A stretch of DNA of 64,000 bases, taken from NCBI GenBank assembly GCA_963556145.1, contig OY744465.1, positions 2,418,001 through 2,482,000 on the forward strand, given 5' to 3'. This document shows positions 35,192 through 46,484 of this stretch, piece by piece; the first letter of the stretch is position 1, and every line of letters starts with the position of its first letter. The notes under the pieces were generated by a model. That model was given only the letters and a program-made list of their open reading frames with translations, was not told the origin of the DNA and did not search any database. Position numbers and translations under genes: made by a program. The stretch comes from Hygrocybe punicea. Its lineage: Eukaryota > Basidiomycota > Agaricomycetes > Agaricales > Hygrophoraceae.

Positions 35192-35498
35192 TTAGTTTGA
35201 CTATATACACCTCTACACATTCAGTCACATGTCCACATCTTGCATCCTCCTATGTAACACTGGTGATTGTCCATTGCAATACAGCCAGGAAGGTGAGTAC
35301 TTTCTATCATGTGTTTTGAGTTAGTTCACAAGGCGCTCTACAGCGCAACCATTTGTTCAATGCCTCAACCCAATACTCGCATGACATTGGCCATAGCTTG
35401 GTACCACCCTGGCTTCAGTCGTCCCAGTGTACACCAAAGCACAACGGCGTGCAATGACCAAATTTCCATCACTGGAATCGTTCTCCGATGCTGTCGGT
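35192..35498. other. No recognisable gene
   Basis: Nothing protein-like was found. It flanks MITE 5 on the left and continues at 36181 on the right. Confidence 0.3.
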
Positions 35499-36180
35499 AG
35501 TGATGGACAGGTTCAGTTTGGTCCGGTTCAGGCCAAAAAAATCCGAACCTTGAACCGAACCTAAGGTTCAGTTCAGGTTCACCCTGATCTGAACCCTGAA
35601 CCAAACCTGTAAGTGTATCATAGGGCTAGATTACATTTTTATTCAGTATAAAGGCCTTTGTTTTATGCCTTATAGTTATATAGCATGAAAAAAGGTTTCT
35701 TTAGCAGCAAATTGTCTGTATTACTGTACATTTGTATCACTTAAAGATAAAATGATCAAGAAATTAACCTTATCAGCTTCAATATTGCAGCTGTAGTACT
35801 TAAAAATAATGATAATATAATACATCACACATACTTGAGGCTTACCTTGGCACAATCCTCAGATATTATACAACTTATACCAACTTATCCCTGACAAATC
35901 CAGGCTCAAACCCCCTGAGGAAGAGTGGCAGGGTTTAACAGGAAGTTGTTAGCTACAACAAGAGAAAAGTGATCATGTTTCTTCTGAAAATTAGGCAAAA
36001 TTATATCACATTTGTTAAAGTTTAGGTTCTGGTTCGAACTGGTTCGAACCAGATTCACAGAATTTCCCCCCTGCCTGAACCTTGAACTGAACCTCAGGTT
36101 CGGTTCAGGCTAAAGCTTGAACCTGAACCCTAATTCAGGTTCAGTTCAGTTCGGTTCAGGTCCAAACCTATCCATCACTA
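35499..36180. mobile_element. hAT-type MITE (MITE 5)
   Basis: The 8 bp repeats GCTGTCGG flank it at 35491-35498 and 36181-36188. The ends are TAGTGATGGACAGGTTCAGT and TAGTGATGGATAGGTTTGGA. The centre is AT-rich, and subterminal GGTTCAG/CTGAACC motifs are repeated. It is close in structure to MITE 6. Confidence 0.9.
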
Positions 36181-36804
36181 GCTGTCGGCCAACCCAGACA
36201 GAGACCAGAGCTTTCGCAACCATGGCGGGGCCAGGGCAGTGTGAACCAGGGTTTACAGCACTTGCAGCTAGGACAACAGGTCGCTCATCAGTCTCAAGAT
36301 TCTACTTATCCGTCTCGAACATCAGCAGCTTTTTCATCTATAGTGCCAGTTTTCGTGTGGGCCATTATAATGTACATCATGAGATACAATGTTCCAATCA
36401 AGGAAGATTTTGAATTCATGATAAATTCAGCTAGACAGTTTACACTCCTATATATGACGTTCCAATCCAGGTATGATTTCTGAATTGATGATAACTCTGA
36501 CACAATTCAGCTGAATGGTTTATATTCCAGGGGAAGATTTCTGATTTTTGATCAACACGGCACATTTCAGCTAGATAATTTGCACTCTTATATATGAACT
36601 TTCAATCCCTTGTCCGTTGATAACAGCCAGATCTGTGGATTACAAATTACGGTATGTAAGATTATGGCAGCTCCCAGATTTGCTGATGTGGTGAAGTTGA
36701 AGTAGGCCACCGCGTGCAACGTCTGTCGAAGCCCGACCAGAACAAGTAGGTCTTTGTGCCTGTGTTTCCCGGCAATGTTAAACCATGACATCGAACACAT
36801 CAGG
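36181..36804. other. No confident gene
   Basis: A plus-strand frame (36241-36483) gives a Gln-rich then hydrophobic peptide but no family match. The ATGATAAATTCAGCTAG-type motif recurs at 36,420, 36,490 and 36,560, indicating a small degenerate tandem repeat. Confidence 0.3.
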
Positions 36805-37441
36805 AAAACCTGATATTACTTAATTTTGTCTTAGGGTGTCTTAGTGCATCTTGATCTTCTTAAAATTTGTAATTAAGATGATCAAGAAACTGTACCTACT
36901 TGGGCCAAGACAAATTTTCTTAATTTGCCTTAATTGTAAAAAAAGTTCAGGTGGGAGAAATGTGAGTTGATGGCTTGAAAAAGCCTTTGTCTTGGTAGAA
37001 TTTGCACATTTTAGGTAGAGATAGTGATGAAAATTGGACTGTTTACAGGCAGTATAAAATTGGGATTAAGACCGACTAAGACAATTAAGACAATCTAAGA
37101 GATTAAGACTTCCCACATGACAATTTTACCTTTTAGTTGAGTTGGTGTCTTAATGTCTTAATTGTCTTAGTCGGTCTTAATCCCAATTTTATACTGCTTG
37201 TAAGCAGTCCAATTTTCATCACTATCTCTACCTAAAATGTGCAAATTCTACCAAGACAAAGGCTTTTTCAAGCCATCAACTCACATTTCTCCTACCTCAA
37301 CCTTTTTTACAATTAAGACAAATTAAGAAAATTTGTCTTGGCCTAAGTAGGTACAGTTTCTTGATCATCTTAATTACAAATTTTAAGAAGATCAAGATGC
37401 ACTAAGACACCCTAAGACAAAATTAAGTAATATCAGGTTTT
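36805..37441. mobile_element. 637 bp foldback element, nearly perfect inverted repeat
   Basis: The left end AAAACCTGATATTACTTAAT is mirrored by the right end AAGTAATATCAGGTTTT. The arms (about 290 bp) match almost base for base around a small loop near 37,100-37,155. TAAGAC/GTCTTA motifs recur throughout. No coding capacity and no clear target duplication. It is a foldback or large-stem MITE. Confidence 0.85.
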
Positions 37442-37983
37442 ACTGCTGGCAGGACTGGAATCCAGGACATCAGTGTGAGTCTGTGAGATGCTGTCAGGAC
37501 TCAGGGGTGTTATTGCAGTTTCTGTGAGATATTATTCCCCCCTTCCTACTGTCCCTGATTAACGTTCTAGGTATTGGACGAATCGCAAAAAACGACCCAA
37601 AGAAACGCAGCTCCAATTCCTTGAAGCGAGCAAGTCATACATGGCCGAAACCATAAATGTCCGTACCCTTAGTTTCCAGGAGGTATGAAACAGTAGGGGG
37701 CGAAAGATGAGCTCTACCAACTGCTTCGATCTATTGATAATCCCTGCGAGTCGATGGAAGACTCGAAGAACGATCATGTCAAGTCGATGCTCTACTTTGA
37801 CTCATGTTCTTGGGGAGAAGAAAGTTCCAGATGATCACGACGGGCGGGGGGGGACAAGCTATCTCCAATGCTCACCCATATTCGTCCCTTATTACAACAT
37901 AGTAGATAGTAGGCAAATGGATGAGTGACGTCCAATATCTATCTATAATACCTGGAAGACCAAAATATATCAAAAGGTTGCTC
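37442..37983. other. No gene recognised
   Basis: Only a short minus-strand frame (37559-37777) is present, without family features. It lies downstream of the dehydrogenase 3' end. Confidence 0.3.
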
Positions 37984-39087
37984 TTATCTCCTCAGCAAAA
38001 TCCTCATCAAATCCCAGGCCCAACCAGTCCACCCCTTCGCTAACTCAACCGCATTCAACAACCTGACGTACCTCCAAACGAAAACCTCTACCCGCTCATA
38101 ATCCTCCGCAAAGCACTCCCACACAGCAACCTTTCCCTGCTCCTTATTCCCGAACACCACCCCGTCTGGGCCATCCACACCCACCCGCGGGCCGACTGCC
38201 AACGCCCTCCCTACGATCATCTCATCCGCGACCAGCCGTGTCGCCGCGTCGACCGTGTCCACGAGCGACGCCGGCCCAGCCGACCCAGCGAGGAGCAACG
38301 CTTCTACCTGCGCAGGAAGCATGTTACTGCCGCCAACGAAGTATGGACACAGCATGGTGACACGGATGCCGTGACGCCACGCCGTCCCGCGGAGGGCGCG
38401 GAAGAGCCCCGTCACGGCATGCTTGGACATGCAGTATTGCGCCTGCCCGGGGAGGGGGAGGATGCCCGCGATGGAGCCTATGAGGAGTAGGCAGCGGTCT
38501 CTTTGTTCCAAAGACGTATCCCGGGCAACGAGGTTGTTCGCGGAGAGGGCGTGGTTCTTTCCGTCGCCGTTCCGAGGGAGCCAGAACATGGCTAGGTGCG
38601 CGGTATACGCCACCCCCGTTGTGTTGATCTCCAGTACTTGCGTGCTCGGCTTCTGCGGCGCATCGACGGTGCCTTTGGGATCCGCCACCGGGCTCTCAAA
38701 GCAGCTTGCACTCTCGGGATGAAGATATCCTGCGTTGGCAACAACGACGTCTATCCCGCCGTGAGGACTCACCCTGGAGGCGGTCTGGAAGAGGGCGACC
38801 TGGTCCTCCCATACGGTGACATCGCAGTGTGCGAAGTGATGCTGCCCCCTTGTCCGAGTCGCTGACTTCTCGCGCAACTCTGCCATGAGAGTCGCCCCGC
38901 CCGCGTCATCGATGTCACCAATGACGAGATTGGCACCATGGGATGCCCAATGCCGGGCGAAGGCGGCTCCTAGACCATTCGCGCCGCCAGTGATGAGGAT
39001 GGTCTTGCCAGCCAGTGAACTCGGGTCGTAGGGGGCTGAGGTATCGATTGGTGGCGAGAACTTGATGGTTTCCACGAGATTATGCAT
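37984..39087 (-). CDS. Short-chain dehydrogenase/reductase, single exon
   Basis: 367 codons from ATG 39087 without intron. The N-terminal Rossmann motif is TILITGGANGLGAAFA (TGxxxGxG), followed by the acidic VIGDIDD, suggesting NAD over NADP. VVVANAGYLHPES is the NAG motif. Catalytic residues appear as Ser in LLIGSIAG and Tyr-x-x-x-Lys in YCMSKHA. CPYFVGGSNM is the post-catalytic loop. The last about 100 residues extend beyond a classical SDR core. Resembles fungal hydroxysteroid or 15-PGDH-like SDRs; substrate unknown. No stop, frameshift or base bias suggests decay. It is GC-richer than the surrounding repeats, as expected of a host gene. Confidence 0.9.
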   Translation of the reverse strand: MHNLVETIKFSPPIDTSAPYDPSSLAGKTILITGGANGLGAAFARHWASHGANLVIGDIDDAGGATLMAELREKSATRTRGQHHFAHCDVTVWEDQVALFQTASRVSPHGGIDVVVANAGYLHPESASCFESPVADPKGTVDAPQKPSTQVLEINTTGVAYTAHLAMFWLPRNGDGKNHALSANNLVARDTSLEQRDRCLLLIGSIAGILPLPGQAQYCMSKHAVTGLFRALRGTAWRHGIRVTMLCPYFVGGSNMLPAQVEALLLAGSAGPASLVDTVDAATRLVADEMIVGRALAVGPRVGVDGPDGVVFGNKEQGKVAVWECFAEDYERVEVFVWRYVRLLNAVELAKGWTGWAWDLMRILLRR

Positions 39088-39285
39088 TTTCAGCCAAGCT
39101 GAGCGTGGCCGCAGCAGTTCCCGTCACACTAGCTGCAGTACTGCAAACGGATTTGTAAATTTGTAAATTTGACACCCCAGGATAGCTGCACAACTTGATT
39201 TCATCACCGTTCGTCGTCGTCAATAAGCCTTCCTTCTCTATCAAATCAAGCCTCCATGTCAAGTTCGATGCCAGGTTACCAGATG

Positions 39286-39318
39286 TAGATTGGTGACCGT
39301 CCCTCTTATATGAGAGAC
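39286..39318 (+). repeat. Second terminus-like copy of the 6 kb element's inverted repeat
   Basis: The 33 bp starting TAGATTGGTGACCGTCCC match the first 33 bp of the left repeat at 17823 at 28 positions without gaps. The match stops inside, where element-specific sequence would follow. It lies about 200 bp upstream of the SDR start codon. Confidence 0.5.
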
Positions 39319-39599
39319 GCCAGCTCTGCTATGCACCTTCAGAAATCCCTTGCGTGCTATTCAAAACCTCTTTTACTGCGCAGGATCTTAGTGCGGTAAT
39401 CTACTAGGAACTCCCTCACGTCGAAACAACTTGCAATTCCTAGTGCTTCTCCCGGATCATGTTCTCAACCTCATGCATAGTACAACGGAACTAATTCAAT
39501 TGGTGTACTGGGAGCCTGTGCCAACGAAGGGTTCACACGGGGAGAAGGTATTAGCACAAATAATTGCCCACAGGTGGCAAAATCCTGGTTGATCCGCAA

Positions 39600-40163
39600 G
39601 ACCAAATCCCGAGAAGAACATAGAGAGAAGTTCCGGCGACGAATCGGAAATGGACGTGCGCAAGGATCTGCTCACTTCGAGTGCTACACCGCAAGCGTAC
39701 CGGGGGACACCATGGCCTGAAGATGCGGACATGAAAACACGGATGGCTATTGGTAGATCGCTGATGAGTACTTCGATGAGTGGCCACGGTCTGTTTCTCT
39801 TCTCTTCTATTTCCACGTTCATTTAATATGAGGTTGCCAAGACCGAGATTATGATCCAGAACTATTTGAAGGTGCATACGCACTCGGAAACGATGGCCGT
39901 ATGTACCTCCTTCCTTTTTAACAATTTGCTCACTGTTGTCACCACCCAGCACATCCATATTCGGTCCTGGCAACTGTCGACACCTGGAATGCTGACGTTC
40001 ATTCCCGAGATGCTGAGCCCAGGAGTCTTTGCTTATTGACGTCCATGTCTGTTTGCATGGCTGTCAAACAATGTACTATCCCATCCCCAACGATTGAAAC
40101 CCTCAAGAGCTATTTCTATTCCTATCATTTCGGCGGTGAACCCAGTCCGTTCAGAAGATAGAG
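39600..40163 (+). CDS. Possible spliced gene, unrecognised
   Basis: One frame gives SSGDESEMDVRKDLL and YRGTPWPEDADMKTRMAIGR. After a small intron DYDPELFEGAYALGNDG follows, then across a GTATGT...CAG intron (39900-39951) HPYSVLATVDTWNADVHSRD, ending about 40,163. The sequence is protein-like and in plausible exons. No domain was recognised, and start and first exon are not fixed. Confidence 0.35.
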
Positions 40164-41584
40164 ATATGAAAATAATTTATGTGCTCGATAATTGACAATA
40201 GCATCCTCTTTAAGATAGCGTAATAGGTGGTGTTCCGTCGAGAGTACCTTTCATCCTTGTCCTTAAATAACTTCGTGGTATTCTCCGAAATTGTCGCCAC
40301 CTTGGATGGTGTTTCCGATAGGCATTGCATAAAATTGGAAAGGTTACACAGCCTTGTTAGCCGTTACTTTTTCTGCCCTACTGGCCTCGAGGCTGCGCTC
40401 AAGAAGTATCCTGAAATATGGCACGGGCGTTGCCTCCACCACCGCGAAGGGAACTTTACCAAGTAACTTGCACTGATATTAGGACCTCTACTCCAACTGT
40501 TTCGAGAAGAATTCTGGACCGTGTACCACTCGATAACCCCAACTGCTTTCGAGTAGGCTTGGGGTTGCCTCCTCAAACATTATGTCGACGCAAGCTTTTA
40601 TCTCCGAGGCGAACCCTGGGCAACTCGGAAGCGATGGGCATGGACATATGTGGCCACGTGTCGAACTCGAAGCGATGATGTCGGAAGCACCATGCATATT
40701 GCACTGGACTAGTAGAAAACGTGGGGCTTAGGTCTGCCAGCGTAGAAAAAGACAGCAGAGTTCGGTCTTCCTGCCATTTCGCGTTTACAACCACTCACGT
40801 GTACCAAGATTGAGACGACGAGGTCGGAAGAGCAAAAACTTTGATGATGGTGTAACACAAGGATGGTGGTGGAAGGCGAATTTGGGTGGGTGGCAAGAAC
40901 GGGACATTCCAGCCCTGTTCTCTCAGCAGTCCTCCTTTATATGAACCTATATAGTGCCGTGAAAAGATGCACAGCGCTTCGTTGTTGAAACGCAAGAGCG
41001 CAAGGGAGAGGATTAGGTAGTTGGTGAAAACGGGTGCTAAGAAGCCGTAAGCCATTTTTCTTTTGGAAAGTCTCTAGGAAATTCATATTAGATATCAAAA
41101 CTAGGCGAATAGGAATTGCACTTACAGAAAACCTCGCGCCCTTGGATCTGGTGGGGGTGGCAGGCCGAATCGGCGACGACGTTTCCATTGTATTTAACCT
41201 CTAACCTCATAATCTGTCTCTGTGCTAGAGTGCATAGCGCTGATTCAAAGCTCGAACGTGGTGTGATCAACCAGTTAACACTTGCGTATGCTTGCATAGT
41301 AATGATTCAACGGGGAAGTTGACTCCGAGCCCATCTGTGGATCCGCATAGCGTTAAGGGTATTGATCACAGTATCAAAACATTGCGACACACCATCTTGT
41401 CGAGTAGGAGGGTGGAGCAACCGACGAAATGACAGGGCCGCTAACCCCGTGTCTGTTATTAAAGCGTCACTGAGCCGTGCCCATCGCCAGGCAAAAAATA
41501 CTTTACATGTCATATTTCGACAACGAGCGGGTTAGGCGATAAAAAGATGGGTTCGAAAGGCCCCATCGCTGTTTTCCAACCAAC
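40164..41584. other. No confident gene
   Basis: Several short frames occur on both strands near 40,400-40,800 and 41,000-41,500, none with recognisable motifs or convincing splice chains. This may be decayed host sequence. Confidence 0.3.
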
Positions 41585-43238
41585 TCACCCACTTGCCGTC
41601 TCATGATCCATGCGAATCGCCGTGCGGAGAAACAGCCCAACCGCGGACCTTGGCGGAAGGTTGTCTTTGCACACAGCGGCAACGCTCGTATTTATCTGCG
41701 TCAGGTTCTCGTCAAGCGCCAGTAACGGCGTTGGGCTACGGGCTCCCAAAAGAACGCTCTGGATCGCGTACACAATCAATTCTATTTGGGCTTGCAGGTA
41801 CGGCTGCACACACACACACCCTATCAGTTTAAAAAAGAAGACAGTCTTGATGGAGTACGGCACCTTGAGTTCCGACCAAGCATCCTCCATCTGTGGCATC
41901 AGAATCGTTACAAGCACCCCAGTCGAGATCGGGGGCCGATTGAATATTTGGAGGAGGAGACCTGGTATCAGAACTAGATGGTTCCGACGAGGCCTTGCGC
42001 CTCGCACCTAACACCATCCGAGCTGGGGGTGACTCAAGCCCCACCGGCGAAGCCCCAGGTGATGTTGCATCATTCCCAATCCTGTACTCCCGTTGCGTGA
42101 AAGTCCCCCCCTCTTCCACAGTCTCGAGTGTGAATCCATTTGACGCGCCTGAGCCCGCTAACCCCGCAGACGACGTGGCAGCGAACTGTTCCTGCTCTGC
42201 CTTGGTCCTCGCGTATGGACAATACGCGCCCAACTGCCGTAACAGTTGCGGCTACGTGGCTCGCAGCCGTATCAACCAGGCTCACAGGAGACATCCCTGC
42301 GCTTGTGAGACGGAGCAACGAGGTTACCGAGAGTAGTTTCCGCTCGATCTCGCCATGCAGAAAGCATATCAGAGCCTGTGTCCTGCCGATCTGAATGCGT
42401 GCGCTGCTCGAATATCCTCAAGGATTGCGGAGACAGCTTTGACGACGGCCTTCATTGGTGTGAGCACGCGGGTCGGCGAACTCGAGCGGCCAGCGGTTAG
42501 GAGACCGTCTATCGCAGAAAGGAAGGCGGTTACGTGGATGTCGGGTAGGCCATTGTCCGGTGACACAGGCAGTTGGTCGTCGAGATTGGGAGCCTGCAGG
42601 AAAGCTGGGATGTCACTAAAAATCCAGAGTGCGGGAGAAGGATTGGCTGTCCCACCTTCCACATTCCGGACTTCAATCTTGGCAAGTCCGTACTACGCTT
42701 GTATTGCTTGAGCTGAGTGTCGAGGTCATGGATGACAAGTGAGTCCGAGTTGCATGCGTTCATGATCTCGTAATTACGGCCGGATAGATCGAACAGCTCC
42801 GTCAATACACCACCTCAACATCTGGCTGTGGGCAAAAATTAGAGGGGGAGAGGAGAAAAAGACGACACACACCCTTTGAAATTTCACACATTGTTCTTGA
42901 AGCCTCTCGCACCGGTCAGCGCGCTGCATGCCGATCTTCAGCAACTAATGAATGAGAGTAGATATAGCCACTCACACGCTGCACCCCCTCCATCTGCTGT
43001 CAGCCCAGGTCCGTTCCCTAGCCTCCGTATCACCCAGGTCGTACTGAAGCGGCGTCAGGCTCTGCATCTTGGCTATCCGGTACTCGTATTTGCTCTGCAT
43101 ATGCTCCTGATCCACGGTGGCTGCCCCAGCACTGGCACGGCCTGTGCCACTCAAGGCCCGGGGACCCCCGCTTGGCAAGGGGTCAGAGGAGGCACTGGCA
43201 GAGTTTAGTTTGTGGTAAGAATCATCGGGCATTGGCAT
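41585..43238 (-). pseudogene. SPA2/SpaA-type polarity protein, 5'-truncated and decayed copy
   Basis: Read from 43238: a Ser/Ala-rich part, then SKYEYRIAKMQSLTPLQYDL, which fits the coiled coil after the SHD repeats; FDLSGRNYEIMNACNSD; LPVSPDNGLPDIHVTAFLSA; AGRSSSPTRVLTPMKAVVKA; LTSAGMSPVSLVDTAASHVA; TKAEQEQFAATSSAG; then QSVLLGARSPTPLLALDENL and DNLPPRSA at the C-terminus. These follow the order in basidiomycete SPA2 homologues, scaffold proteins of the polarisome at hyphal tips. The N-terminal SHD/GIT repeats are missing. Frameshifts occur between blocks and conserved stretches are shortened. A retained paralogue fragment is likelier than the working gene. Confidence 0.65.
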
Positions 43239-44230
43239 TATGGCACATGACCCGGAAGTTTGCGAAGCTCCGAGTATAAATAGAGCAACATTGGGTGACA
43301 GTTTTTGGCCACTTTGAATTCCTTGCTCAATTTTAGCTCAATCCACACCAAACTTGATACTGGACACATAATACACCATATTATTAAGTGTCATTTAAAT
43401 ATAGAATGCAGCTTGTGGTGAAGAGAGAAAAAGGGAATCACCCATTATAATGTGCCAACAAACTGAGCAGTCACCATCTGACTGCCAACTCCCTCCATGC
43501 CAAAATCTTGATGCATATGCCTATTGGCATTTGGGTGGCCCCATGTTCGCTTGACCTCCGACATTCATTAGATGAGTGGGGAAGTTATTAAGGGAGCACC
43601 ATGGAGTGGGCTGCTCCCTTTCTGCTTGAGTGCCAGAAATAGGGGCCTCTCTGCTTGACCTCCGAATGTCCATCACTGGAGTGTGGTCCTCTCTGCTTGA
43701 CCACTGACATTCCCAGCAGAAGAGAGGAACCAAGCAGAGGTATGCTCTCCTATGTTCTCTTGCCATCAGACAACCCATAGATGATCCCCTTCAGCTGATC
43801 CATGTCCGCTGGCCTCTGACTCTGCTACTTTAAAGGGTGATTGCCTTGCCTCCACCTCTGCTAATTCCTTGGAGTGTAAACCCAGAAGCATGATGGAGTA
43901 AACAAATATATGAAGCACTATGGAGTGCACAGGTCCCTATCTATTTGACCTCTCACTGTCATGCTCTACGCACCCTCCGCTTGAAGAGCAACTTTGCTTA
44001 GATACATGGTGGAGTGAATGTTAGGAGCACCATGGAGTATGCTGGTCCCTGTGTGCTTGATTGCCAATGTTGCTTTGCTGGGGGCAATATATTCACTCTG
44101 CCACACATTAGAGCAAAGTTGGAGCTCCAGCACAGGACCAGTCCATAAAAGAATAGAGGCGGTTGCGGACTAAATTCTTCACATACAAAGATAGAAATAC
44201 CAAAACAATACTACACATACAGGTGATGAA
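43239..44230. repeat. Gene-free stretch with degenerate short repeats
   Basis: From about 43,540 to 44,070, variants of GCTTGACCTCCGACATTC recur (near 43,550, 43,651, 43,697, 43,946, 44,057), as does GAGCACCATGGAGT (43,594, 44,027). Spacing is irregular. No protein is encoded. Confidence 0.4.
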
Positions 44231-44689
44231 CTATTGCCAAAGCCCAAACCAAGACCAGACCGATGGTGTTGTTGACTCTGCCGTAACTCCAACTTCACTT
44301 GCTGGCTTAACCCCCATGTCTGGCTCTGCCATCTTCCCAAACCACTCCAGGATGGCTTGCCTCTTCTCCTCTGAACTGCCTTCACTACCAACATACATGC
44401 TACTGAGACTTGCTCCCATGGCAACTTTCCCCCTCTTGTCCATGGTGGCACCCCCACCTCTGGCCCCTCCAGCACTCCCACCCTGTCTGGTGCCTTTGCT
44501 CCCTTGCCCTTGCGTCAGTAGACCACTCATGTCGCTTCGCTTACAACCCATGCTGACTGCACCACTTGTAGGGTCCGAAATACCGGTGACTGTGTTGGTG
44601 TTTGATTCACTTCTTGTGCCATTGAGCCACCATTTTTGGGACTGCCGTTCTGCAGTCACGGCCATGGTAAACAGCCATTCAAAGTCCAA
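44231..44689 (-). CDS. Unrecognised ORF, Gly/Ser-rich
   Basis: 152 codons, with a Gly-rich centre (GGSAGGARGGGATMDKRG) and EEKRQAILEWFGKMAEP. The minus frame looks more protein-like than the overlapping Pro/Leu-rich plus frame. It may be an exon of the gene starting at 45441. Function unknown. Confidence 0.3.
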   Translation of the reverse strand: MDFEWLFTMAVTAERQSQKWWLNGTRSESNTNTVTGISDPTSGAVSMGCKRSDMSGLLTQGQGSKGTRQGGSAGGARGGGATMDKRGKVAMGASLSSMYVGSEGSSEEKRQAILEWFGKMAEPDMGVKPASEVGVTAESTTPSVWSWFGLWQ

Positions 44690-44947
44690 TCAGTCGCTCT
44701 CTGCCGATGCAGTCAATGACTGACCCAGCACATACACTGCCATGCAGTCACCCAATCTCTTCAATGATAAGGAGCAGTCCTCTATTGGGCAGTATGTCAG
44801 CTGCCATTTGCTGTCATTTCACTTAGTACCCTCCATTGTGTAAAACTCCAACTCTGTCCCAGTAATCACCCCAAATACTGACCATGGTTTCTCTGCTCCC
44901 AATGCTATCTGATGATAGCAGCATGACATTCCCAACATGCTCGCCTG

Positions 44948-45441
44948 TCACATTGCATATCCATCGTTACCCTCAATGGGCAGCTTCAAAACTATTGGTT
45001 GCAGCCCAAACGCCACAGATGCCACAGGGTGCCAAAAGTCTACCCTCAGGTCAGTGTTGTGGTTCAATTTGTTTGTGAGGATGGCATCTGACTTCTGGCT
45101 AGCCCCACATACTTCGTTAGGAAGTGCTTCTACTCCCATACCAAACACTGTGTTCGGCATCTTCAATGAGACCACACTAAGCAGAGGTGAATCTCCACCA
45201 CCTTTATGAGTTGGGTGCAAATGCACTCTACCTTCCAGTGTCCACAACACTGTGTGAAATTTATTGGCCTTGCAAACACTTGAGCCCATAACTCGCCCTT
45301 CTACTCCGCTTCAGTTGTAAACAAATCAGATGCTGTGTTTGCAACCAACCACCCTCTAATGGAGTCCATGAGGTCAGCCACCCTTTCTTCTAGATCTTGA
45401 ACCGTCCTGGAGGATGCCAATGCAAGTTCTGGGTCTGCCAT
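44948..45441 (-). CDS. Unrecognised gene fragment
   Basis: It starts MADPELALASSRTVQDLEER at 45441. After about 45 residues a stop or intron intervenes, then a frame (45289-44948) reads KFHTVLWTLEGRVHLHPTHK and VFGMGVEALPNEVCGAS. No known domain was seen. It lies among repeats and may belong to a decayed element. Confidence 0.35.
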
Positions 45442-45974
45442 CCAATCTGATCTGACAACAAGTGACCATAGAGACCCCTTTAGTATGACGACCTTCGTTT
45501 ACGTCCAATGGTGACATATTTCAGCCTTTTAGTTAGGTGAATAAAGATTAGTACACTACCACTGCATTGACCCAATACTCCAGCTGTCTGCTCATGTCCA
45601 CCAGGGTGGACCACAGTGATTTGTCTCCAATATCTGGTATTGTGATAGGTTCTGTGGATGGCTGCGCCATCATCGCTTTGCACCATGTTTGTATTTCCTC
45701 TGGCTCCACATGATCCTGGCCGTATTAGGTGAGCCTGCAGCACATGCTGAGCCGGTCCCAGTCAATGCTTACCGATATACCGACCGACTCTTTGCGCTGC
45801 TTAGGCTTTCTGTGGGGTTGGCTGGACTGAGCATGTTAGTGGGTGTCATCATCTGAATGGCTTCCATTCTTGTCTTTCTGCCAGCTATATGTATTGGTTA
45901 CCCTGTTGGGAGAAGTTGGTCAAATGGCTAATTCCAGGCTGATCTGAGGATTACGAGTTGTGCTCTGATGATGA

Positions 45975-46135
45975 GTCTGCATTACCACACCTTCCTTTTT
46001 CATTTCCTTTTGCCTTTTGTCTTCTTTTGGACTCATCGTTGTTTATTCTTGTTCTTGTTTTCTTTATACCATTTCTTCTAGAACAATCCAGACTGACCAT
46101 GAACACATCCCCACATGACCTTGCTGTACCCAACA
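45975..46135 (+). repeat. Repeat copy shared with 12995-13190
   Basis: Pyrimidine-rich leader and TTCTAGAACAATCCAGACTG before an ATG, as at 13,040 on the minus strand. The membrane-protein ORF does not follow here; the frame closes after about 18 codons. Confidence 0.6.
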
Positions 46136-46484
46136 CTGCAGACTCTCTTTAGACTCTCTTCATAATTGTGTCACACTCATATGGGTCTGATGGCAGGAAT
46201 GGTGGGTTCCAGGGAGAGACAAATTGAAGCAATTCAGTGTAAATCAATGTGAATCGTCTATCAGAAAATGCGAGGGGATACCAGTTCAGTGCCGCTCACT
46301 GAACATATATGTGCATGATCAAAATATCTCATCATTCTGATTTGCTCCGCTGTTATCAGCTACATGCAATCTGGTTCATTCTAGTTCATATCAATTTTCA
46401 CTGACCAAGCTCCACCTAAGGAGTTGTGGTGGATTAGGAGCGGAGATAGAGTCGGGCAATCATATAATATATCAATAAAAAATA

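Noticed and set aside
39273..39318. Reading 39.27-39.32 kb as two element ends joined head to head
   Set aside because: Only the TAGATTGGTGACC side matches well; the GGTTACC side is too short to claim.
44163..44723. Plus-strand 186-codon Pro/Leu-rich ORF
   Set aside because: It overlaps a more protein-like minus frame and has no motifs; probably a shadow.
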